Assembly: GCF_011758805.1 (NCBI RefSeq)
Contig: NZ_JAANOW010000003.1
Location: 496,001 to 560,000 of the forward strand
Length of the DNA: 64,000 bases
Direction: 5' to 3'
Origin: Mycolicibacterium fluoranthenivorans
Lineage (GTDB): Bacteria > Actinomycetota > Actinomycetes > Mycobacteriales > Mycobacteriaceae
Of this stretch, positions 58,759 through 64,000 are shown in pieces. The first letter of the stretch is position 1, and the number at the start of each line of letters is the position of its first letter. The notes beneath the pieces were generated by a model. The model worked only from the letters and a program-made list of their open reading frames with translations, did no database searches and had not been told where the DNA came from. The position numbers and the translations under genes are program-made.

Positions 58759-60032
58759 CACGCCCCTGCCGAGGCTGAGCGACGGCGGGCGATGACCGTG
58801 ACCGCCAGACCGATCGCCGCCAGTTGGATGACCGCGACGGTGATGACGAGGGCGGGGATCGAGGTGTCGTACAGCCAGCCGGTCAGGGCGCCGCCGGCGG
58901 CGGTGGCGACGCCGAGCCCGGCGGCGAACACCCCGTAGGCGGTGGCTCGGCGCGGCGGGGCGACCAAATCGGCGACCACCGCCCGCAGGGTGGATTCCTG
59001 AATGCCCACCGCCGCGCCCCACAACAGCGCACCGGTTATCACCAGCCACACTTGATCTGTGAACGCCACCACCGGCACCAGCGCGGACAGGATCGGCAGA
59101 GCGGCAAGCATTTTCGCGCCGACCCGGTCATAGACCCAGCCCGACAGCAACGCCGCGACCGCATCGGCGCCCATCGCGGCGGCGTAGACCAGGGGGACCG
59201 CGGCGGCGGGCAGGATGCCGCGGACCACCATGTGAAACGACAGCACCCCGAACGTGGCGAACCCGACCATCGTGGTCGCGGTGAACGCGCAATACGCCCA
59301 AAACCTCGGCGGCAGAGGGGACGACGGGTCACCGCGACCGTTGGCGGCCTCTCCTCGGGGCTGGGGGGCTGCGGTGGGGTCGGCCGGGGGTTCGTAGCGG
59401 GCCGGCTCGGGAACGCGCAGCCGAAGCCATACCAGCAAGGCTAGGGCGGCGGCCCCGGGGAGCGCGAGGACGCCCAGCGCCGGTCCGTAGTCGTTTCCGG
59501 TCGCAGCCAGCACGGCAGCCACGGTCAGCGGTCCGATCACCGCCCCGATCTGATCGAGTGCTTCGTGCACGGCGAACCCCCGCCCGCGCCCGGTGACCGA
59601 GGTGGCGTGGGAGAGCAGCGTGTCCTTGGCGGGGCTGCGGACCGCCTTGCCGATGCGTTCGGCGATCACCAACGCGCACGCCACCCACAACGTCGCGGCG
59701 ATCCCCAGCACCGGGACCGTCACGATGGTCAAGGTGTAGCCGGCGATGGTCCATGCCCAGAATCTCTGGGTGCGGTCGGTCAGCGGACCCGACACCAGCC
59801 GCAACCCCAGGGCGGCTGCCTCCCCGATTCCGGTGACCACGCCGACGACCAAGCCGGTCGCCCCGAGTGAGGCCAGCAGTGGGCCGGTGATCGAACGGGC
59901 ACCCTCGTAGACGAAGTCCGCGAGCAGGCTGATCGTGCCGAACACCGTGACGAAGCGCCAAGCACCCAACATTGGTCGACCGGCCGGCGGCGGGTCAAAA
60001 CCCTGAGGTTGTTGTTCGGATGCCGTTGTCAC
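58758..60032 (-). CDS. MFS transporter
   Basis: A 424-aa major facilitator with about 12 hydrophobic segments. Typical loops: TDRTQRFWAWTIAGYTLTIV (loop 2-3), ERIGKAVRSPAKDTLL and SGWVYDRVGAKMLAALPIL (loop 8-9). The substrate is unknown. Its ATG overlaps the stop of the universal stress protein gene (ATGA) and its stop overlaps the YkvA-like gene, so it belongs to the fluoride-riboswitch operon. A role in handling fluoride-related stress is inferred from context only. Confidence 0.88.
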   Translation of the reverse strand: MTTASEQQPQGFDPPPAGRPMLGAWRFVTVFGTISLLADFVYEGARSITGPLLASLGATGLVVGVVTGIGEAAALGLRLVSGPLTDRTQRFWAWTIAGYTLTIVTVPVLGIAATLWVACALVIAERIGKAVRSPAKDTLLSHATSVTGRGRGFAVHEALDQIGAVIGPLTVAAVLAATGNDYGPALGVLALPGAAALALLVWLRLRVPEPARYEPPADPTAAPQPRGEAANGRGDPSSPLPPRFWAYCAFTATTMVGFATFGVLSFHMVVRGILPAAAVPLVYAAAMGADAVAALLSGWVYDRVGAKMLAALPILSALVPVVAFTDQVWLVITGALLWGAAVGIQESTLRAVVADLVAPPRRATAYGVFAAGLGVATAAGGALTGWLYDTSIPALVITVAVIQLAAIGLAVTVIARRRSASAGA

Positions 60033-60547
60033 TGAACGGTTTTCGTGAGGTTGGTCGCGTCGGGAACCACGACAACGGGTCGCCGGGCGTGGCCTAGGAG
60101 GTGCGCCGACACCGACTCGCCCAGCGCCCGATCCAGTGCCGACATCAGCCCGCCACGGGCGGTGCCGATGACGATCATCAGAGCGTCATGGGTGTCGGCC
60201 AGAGCGGTCAGCAAGTGGGTCGGGTCTCCATGGTGTGCGGAATACGTCCAGTTCCCGGGCGACGCGCTGAGGAGGTCGCATGCCTGGGCGCGTTCCCGGG
60301 CCAGCGCGTCGGTGACGCGGTCCTCCCAGTCGTCACCGTCGGGGTCGATCGGAACGTCGTCGAGGTCGACGATGTGCGCGACGTGCAGATACGCGTTCAA
60401 GGGTTCGGCCAGCGTGATGGCGAAGCGCAGCGCCTGCCAGCTGGACGGATACCGATCGAACCCGACGACGAGATGGTGGGCCGGGAGTATTCCGGTGCTG
60501 GGTCCCTCGGTGGGCGCGTACCGTCCCGAGTCGGTCCCCGTGTTCAT
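60029..60547 (-). CDS. Universal stress protein (UspA family)
   Basis: A 172-aa single-domain Usp. The N-terminal GFDRYPSSWQALRFAITLAE and the ATP-binding loop IVIGTARGGLMSALDRALGE ending in HARRPVVVVPD follow the G-x2-G-x9-S pattern loosely. It is 10 nt downstream of a crcB gene and overlaps the MFS gene, within the fluoride operon. Confidence 0.9.
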   Translation of the reverse strand: MNTGTDSGRYAPTEGPSTGILPAHHLVVGFDRYPSSWQALRFAITLAEPLNAYLHVAHIVDLDDVPIDPDGDDWEDRVTDALARERAQACDLLSASPGNWTYSAHHGDPTHLLTALADTHDALMIVIGTARGGLMSALDRALGESVSAHLLGHARRPVVVVPDATNLTKTVQ

Positions 60548-60557
60548 GATGGTCTCC

Positions 60558-60923
60558 TCACAACGCGGCCATCGCCATCCCCGCCCCGGCGGCCGCGACG
60601 GTCATCACCAGGGTGCCGATCGCGTTGGAAAGACCGGCCCAGTAGCGGCGGCGTTGGATTAGGCGGACCGTCTCGACGCTGGCAGTGCTGAAGGTGGTGT
60701 ACCCGCCGCAGAACCCGACACCGACGATAACCTGGATCTCTCGTGGCGCCGAGTGGAACAGCACGACGCCGACGACGACGCCCAACAGAAGCGACCCGGT
60801 GACGTTGATCAGCACCGTCGCCCACGGAAACTCGGTGCTGCGCCAGTGCCGGATCGCACCGTCGACGACGAACCGCGCCGCTGCGCCCACGCTGCCCGCG
60901 CACGCCACCCACACCACCATCAT
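60558..60923 (-). CDS. crcB: Fluoride channel CrcB/Fluc, subunit 2
   Basis: A 121-aa four-helix membrane protein. Signatures: AGSVGAAARFVVDGAI, FPWATVLINVTGSLLLGVVV, and the Phe-box region VGFCGGYTTFSTASVETVRL where fluoride passes. Two overlapping ATGs (60923, 60920) fuse with the stop of the first crcB. Gram-positive bacteria often use two different Fluc subunits as an antiparallel heterodimer, which this pair fits. Confidence 0.94.
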   Translation of the reverse strand: MMVVWVACAGSVGAAARFVVDGAIRHWRSTEFPWATVLINVTGSLLLGVVVGVVLFHSAPREIQVIVGVGFCGGYTTFSTASVETVRLIQRRRYWAGLSNAIGTLVMTVAAAGAGMAMAAL

Positions 60924-61411
60924 CGGCCGGATTCCTCTCGACCAGAGGGAATCTGGGCGGCGACGGCGATCCCGATCACCGTGGCCACCAACCCGGCGAG
61001 CACACTGCCCGCCGCATACGAACCCGCCGCCCACCACTGGTGCCCACGCAGCAGTTCGTCGATGTCGACGGCCAAGGTGCTGTAGGTGGTGAACGATCCC
61101 AGTACCCCGGTGCCCACCCCCAGCCGCACCCGTTGGCGCCACCCGGTGTCGGGCCCCACCCGGGTCAGGCCCTCCAACAACACGCCCAGCAGGAACGCAC
61201 CCATCACATTGATCGCGAACGTCGTCACCGGCCACTGGCCGACCGACTGCGGAAACGCCACCCCCAGGCCGTACCGTGCCGGGGCACCCACTAGTCCGCC
61301 GACGGCGACCGCGGCGATCGCCCACGGACGCATGTGCAACGGACTCGGCGCAGGCTCGACAACGTCGGGATCGACCGGCGGAGCAGTGATGGGATCGGTG
61401 CAATCGGGCAT
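60920..61411 (-). CDS. crcB: Fluoride channel CrcB/Fluc, subunit 1
   Basis: A 163-aa Fluc protein with an unusual 25-residue Pro/Asp-rich N-terminal extension (PDCTDPITAPPVDPDVVEPA) before MRPWAIAAVAVGGLVGAPAR. Core motifs: WPVTTFAINVMGAFLLGVLL and GVLGSFTTYSTLAVDIDELL. GGAAGGAG (61419-61426, minus strand) lies 7 nt before the ATG at 61411, which decides this start over 61528. That Shine-Dalgarno can be paired by the 3' end of the fluoride riboswitch. Confidence 0.93.
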   Translation of the reverse strand: MPDCTDPITAPPVDPDVVEPAPSPLHMRPWAIAAVAVGGLVGAPARYGLGVAFPQSVGQWPVTTFAINVMGAFLLGVLLEGLTRVGPDTGWRQRVRLGVGTGVLGSFTTYSTLAVDIDELLRGHQWWAAGSYAAGSVLAGLVATVIGIAVAAQIPSGREESGR

Positions 61412-61431
61412 GGGCAGACTCCTTCCACATC

Positions 61432-61506
61432 GGAAAGGAGCCATCAGCCTCGGACGAGGCGGTTCAGACAACCCATTCACGGGTGCCTTGGCGGAGATCC
61501 ATCGCC
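61432..61506 (-). promoter_or_regulatory. Fluoride riboswitch (crcB motif)
   Basis: Read on the minus strand it begins GGCGATGGATCTCCGCC and continues through GAACCGCC to GCTGATGGCTCC, the defining conserved blocks of the fluoride aptamer. The 3' part CTCCTTTCC can pair with GGAAGGAG, the ribosome binding site of the downstream crcB. Fluoride binding should therefore free the site and switch on translation of the five-gene operon crcB-crcB-usp-MFS-ykvA. Confidence 0.92.
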
Positions 61507-61585
61507 ACAGTCGAGGATACCCACCCATCCATCAATGACACGGCACAGGTGCGGTATCGGCGTACGGCCCTCGACACTGGATCCC

Positions 61586-62344
61586 ATGATGACCGCTGCA
61601 GTGTTGGGCCCGACGCTAATCGTGGTGTGCGTACTGTTCGCCGTTGCCGCGGCCGCCGTCTATCGGTTGGCAGGCCTGGGCGGAATCTGGACGGTGCCGG
61701 TTGCCGCCGCACGCGCGGCCGCTCAATTGGCCGCGATCGCCGCGGTGTTGGCGACGGCGATGACCCGGCTGTGGTCCTCGGCGGCGGTGCTGATGGTGAT
61801 GTTCATCGTCGCCGTGCTCACCGCAGCGGGTCGCAGTCAGGCCGACCGCGGACGTCTCTGGCTGACCATGCCATTGGCCACCGGTGTGGCCGCGGTCATC
61901 CCGGCGCTCCTGCTGACGGGTTTGGTTCCATTGACCGGGGCGGCGCTCATACCCACCGTTGGCATCATTCTCGGCGGATCGATGACCGCCGTCGCCGTCG
62001 CTGCGCGGCGCAGTCTGGACACCTTGGCCACCCGGAACGGTGAAGTCGAAGCCGCCCTCAGCCTAGGTCTGTCCGAACGGGACTCCCGCCGTCTGGTGAT
62101 CGAACGGTCCGCCGCCGACGCCCTGTTGCCCAATGTCGATCAGGCCCGCACGGCCGGTCTGGTCACCCTGCCTGGAGCCTTCGTCGGAGTACTGCTGGCA
62201 ACCGGCTCGGCCGCCCAAGCCGGCGCGGTGCAGGTCCTCGTCCTCATCGGGCTGCTGCTAGCCCAAGGCTGTGGTGTCGCCCTGACCGGGGAACTCGTCG
62301 CCCGCGGCCGGATCAGTCGACGCCCACACGCAATGACGCACTGA
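61586..62344 (+). CDS. UPF0014-family membrane permease (FetB-like)
   Basis: A 252-aa polytopic membrane protein related to FetB/YbbM, the permease of an iron-exporting ABC system. Segments: VYRLAGLGGIWTVPVAAARA, VAVAARRSLDTLATRNGEVE and AAALSLGLSERDSRRLVIER, then LPNVDQARTAGLVTLPGAFV. Start at one of two adjacent ATGs (61586/61589). No ATPase partner (FetA-like) lies next to it in the window. Divergent from the fluoride operon, so it might share its promoter region. Confidence 0.85.
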   Translation: MMTAAVLGPTLIVVCVLFAVAAAAVYRLAGLGGIWTVPVAAARAAAQLAAIAAVLATAMTRLWSSAAVLMVMFIVAVLTAAGRSQADRGRLWLTMPLATGVAAVIPALLLTGLVPLTGAALIPTVGIILGGSMTAVAVAARRSLDTLATRNGEVEAALSLGLSERDSRRLVIERSAADALLPNVDQARTAGLVTLPGAFVGVLLATGSAAQAGAVQVLVLIGLLLAQGCGVALTGELVARGRISRRPHAMTH

Positions 62345-62677
62345 GCATTCCCGCGGGGCAATTACCGGTAGTTCCAGCAGGCGTACCCGACGCCGAAGTT
62401 CCTGCGGCGAGACACGGCCAACGATCACCACCGCGTCATCGTCCCCACGACGCGACTGATCTCACGAGGATCTGAATCGACGATTCCGCGATCGAAGAGC
62501 TGAGACAAGATCTGATCAGCCTCGTTCCTACAGGACACCAGCGGTGGTTCGGAACTAAGTAGATCCGAGACGGAAACGACTGGTATGGCCAGGCCCGCAC
62601 ACCACCGCGATGAGGACGGCCAGCGTCTTGACGACGACCGACGATTGGGACGTTCCACAAGCCTGGACATTTGAGGG
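62345..62677. other. Intergenic region between the UPF0014 permease and the CDF gene
   Basis: About 330 nt with no convincing gene. A minus-strand frame at 62425-62670 (81 codons) lacks a ribosome binding site and recognisable sequence. No terminator with a T tract was found between the convergent genes. Confidence 0.45.
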
Positions 62678-63820
62678 CTAGTGCTGGTGCGGGTGAGACG
62701 GCTCGACGTCGTGACGATGGTCCTCCGGTTCGGTGGAGCCTCCGGCGGGGTAGGCGTGGACGAGTGCCGAGGACAGTTTCGGCACGGCGTGGGTGAGCGT
62801 GTGTTCGGCGTCGTGAGCGATGCGGTGCGCCTCGGAGAGACTTGTGGCGGGGTCGATGTCGAGTTCGGCGTCGGCGTGCAGCCGGTGTCCCATCCAGCGC
62901 ATCTTCACGCTGCGTACCCCGGTGACGCCTGGTTCGGCGGCCAGGGCGGCTTCGGCGGTGTCGACGAACTTGGGGTCTACGGCGTCCATGAGTCGGCGGA
63001 AGATGTCGCGGACGGCGGTGCGCAGGACGGCGAGGATCGCGACGGTGATGACGAGTCCGATGATGGGGTCGGCCAGGGGGAAGCCCAGCGCGACGCCTCC
63101 GGCACCGAAAAGCACTGCCAGGGAAGTGAAGCCGTCGGTGCGGGCGTGTAGGCCGTCGGCGATCAGTGCTGCTGAGCCGATCTGGCGTCCGACGCGGATG
63201 CGGTAGACGGCGACCAGTTCGTTGCCGATGAACCCGACGAGTCCAGCGGCGGCGACCCAGCCGACGTGGTCGATGGGTACGGGGTTGATCAGGCGGCGGA
63301 TGGATTCGATTCCGGCGATGATGGCCGACAGGGTGATCATGGCGACGACGAAGAGCCCGGCGAGGTCTTCGGCCCGTCCGAACCCGTAGGTGTAGCGCCG
63401 GGTTGCGGCCTTCGTACTGAGGGCGAAGGCGATCCACAGCGGGATCGCGGTCAGCGCGTCGGAAAAATTGTGAATTGTGTCGGCTAGCAGTGCGACTGAA
63501 CCGGAGATCACCACGATGACGATCTGGGCGATGGCCGTTGCGCCGAGGGCCAGCAGGCTGATCTTCACCGCCCGAATGCCGGCGGCGCTGGATTCCAGGG
63601 CGCCGTCGATGCTGTCGGAGGCGTCGTGGCTGTGTGGGGCGAACACCTCGCGGATGGCCGCGCCGAACTTCCCGCCCCACCCGTCGTGACTGTGACCGTG
63701 ACCGTGGTCATGGTCGTGGCTGTGCCCCTCGCCGTGGTCATGGGGGCCGTGGTCGTGACCATCGTTGCCCGCGTGCGAGTTTCCTTCGTGAGGGTCGGTC
63801 GCGATGGGTTCGTGGGCCAT
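62678..63820 (-). CDS. Cation diffusion facilitator (CDF) metal exporter, His-rich N-terminus
   Basis: A 380-aa CDF antiporter. The first 45 residues are a His/Asp-rich metal-binding tail (alternating HDH, HGH), followed by six transmembrane helices. Metal-site motifs: LLADTIHNFSDALTAIPLWI (H...D in TM2) and ALIADGLHARTDGFTSLAVL (H...D in TM5). The C-terminal cytoplasmic domain ends in another His-rich stretch. It would export Zn2+, Co2+, Ni2+ or Cd2+. It starts 2 nt after the ArsR gene stop, so repressor and exporter are one operon. Confidence 0.95.
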   Translation of the reverse strand: MAHEPIATDPHEGNSHAGNDGHDHGPHDHGEGHSHDHDHGHGHSHDGWGGKFGAAIREVFAPHSHDASDSIDGALESSAAGIRAVKISLLALGATAIAQIVIVVISGSVALLADTIHNFSDALTAIPLWIAFALSTKAATRRYTYGFGRAEDLAGLFVVAMITLSAIIAGIESIRRLINPVPIDHVGWVAAAGLVGFIGNELVAVYRIRVGRQIGSAALIADGLHARTDGFTSLAVLFGAGGVALGFPLADPIIGLVITVAILAVLRTAVRDIFRRLMDAVDPKFVDTAEAALAAEPGVTGVRSVKMRWMGHRLHADAELDIDPATSLSEAHRIAHDAEHTLTHAVPKLSSALVHAYPAGGSTEPEDHRHDVEPSHPHQH

Positions 63821-63822
63821 GA

Positions 63823-64000
63823 TCAGCCTTCCTTGTGACGCGGTGAGGGGTCTGCGGGAGTGTCGGGATGAAGTGCTCGCAGCTCCCCGGTGCTGGCGTG
63901 GTGTCCCGGTACGCCGGGGCCGGAGTGTTCGGCGTTGAACACCGCGTCGGTGACCAGCTGCGCGACGTGGTCGTTCTCCATGCTGTAGAAGATCGTGGTG
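63823..64000 (-). CDS. ArsR/SmtB-family metal-sensing repressor, C-terminal part
   Basis: The last 58 codons of a gene running off the window. TIFYSMENDHVAQLVTDAVF is the C-terminal alpha5 region of SmtB/NmtR-type repressors, with the metal-ligand Asp/His pattern (NDHV, followed by EHSGPGVPGHH). The tail is His-rich. It precedes and is coupled to the CDF exporter, so the expected role is derepression by Zn, Ni, Co or Cd. Confidence 0.85.
   Translation of the reverse strand, partial: TTIFYSMENDHVAQLVTDAVFNAEHSGPGVPGHHASTGELRALHPDTPADPSPRHKEG

Noticed and set aside
62425..62670. An 81-codon minus-strand frame before the CDF gene
   Set aside because: Ser/Arg-rich, no Shine-Dalgarno, no similarity that I recognise.

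Overview
The window is high-GC actinobacterial DNA, almost certainly from a rapidly growing Mycobacterium (Mycolicibacterium). From about 1 to 46,300 the gene order follows, from memory, the M. tuberculosis Rv3698-Rv3723 block: glutamate-cysteine-ligase-like gene, methyltransferase, egtE-D-C-B-A, secreted proteins, asd-ask, leuA, dnaQ-like, murT-gatD, recR-ebfC, ami1, FAD oxidase-cfa, dnaZX, aspartate aminotransferase, then SRP RNA and tRNA-Ser. Names rest on motifs plus this synteny; no database search was possible.

Layout. 1-8,000: tail of a GCS2-like gene, a methyltransferase, an acyl-CoA dehydrogenase and the complete ergothioneine operon (minus strand, every junction overlapping). 8,000-15,700: secreted or lipid-anchored proteins, a GH13 enzyme, a DUF4185 protein and asd/ask. 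15,750-23,900: a nitroreductase-like gene, then a nitrogen block absent from M. tuberculosis: amt with a GlnR-like site, a type III glutamine synthetase, three split glutamate-synthase-like subunits, an FAD amine oxidase and an XRE-cupin regulator. This resembles N-methylglutamate/gamma-glutamylamide metabolism. 24,000-27,100: a 52-aa exported peptide, a lipoprotein, and leuA behind a leucine leader peptide with interlocking stems. 27,150-32,750: an accessory stretch with a SHOCT membrane protein, a TetR/membrane-protein pair with a palindromic operator, an AraC regulator, an AurF-like diiron oxygenase with a membrane tail, and methyltransferases. 32,760-47,400: conserved housekeeping genes.

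47,400-58,300 is a mosaic island. It starts in a gene-poor stretch, passes a degraded 3' fragment of a LigD-polymerase-like gene, and then carries a 1142-aa HNH-NACHT (bacterial NLR-like) protein. Next come a cysteine-motif protein, an AAA+ ATPase with a zinc-ribbon partner, a small XRE regulator, and an intact LigD-polymerase-like gene on the opposite strand to the fragment. It ends at a broken uppP. A 13-base element, TACTAGTAGTACA, occurs exactly at two promoters in the island and probably is the XRE operator. The HNH-NACHT gene is the best candidate for a defence system here.

58,300-64,000: a five-gene minus-strand operon (two crcB, universal stress protein, MFS transporter, YkvA-like protein) headed by a clear fluoride riboswitch; a lone UPF0014 permease; and a His-rich cation diffusion facilitator downstream of a partial ArsR/SmtB repressor.
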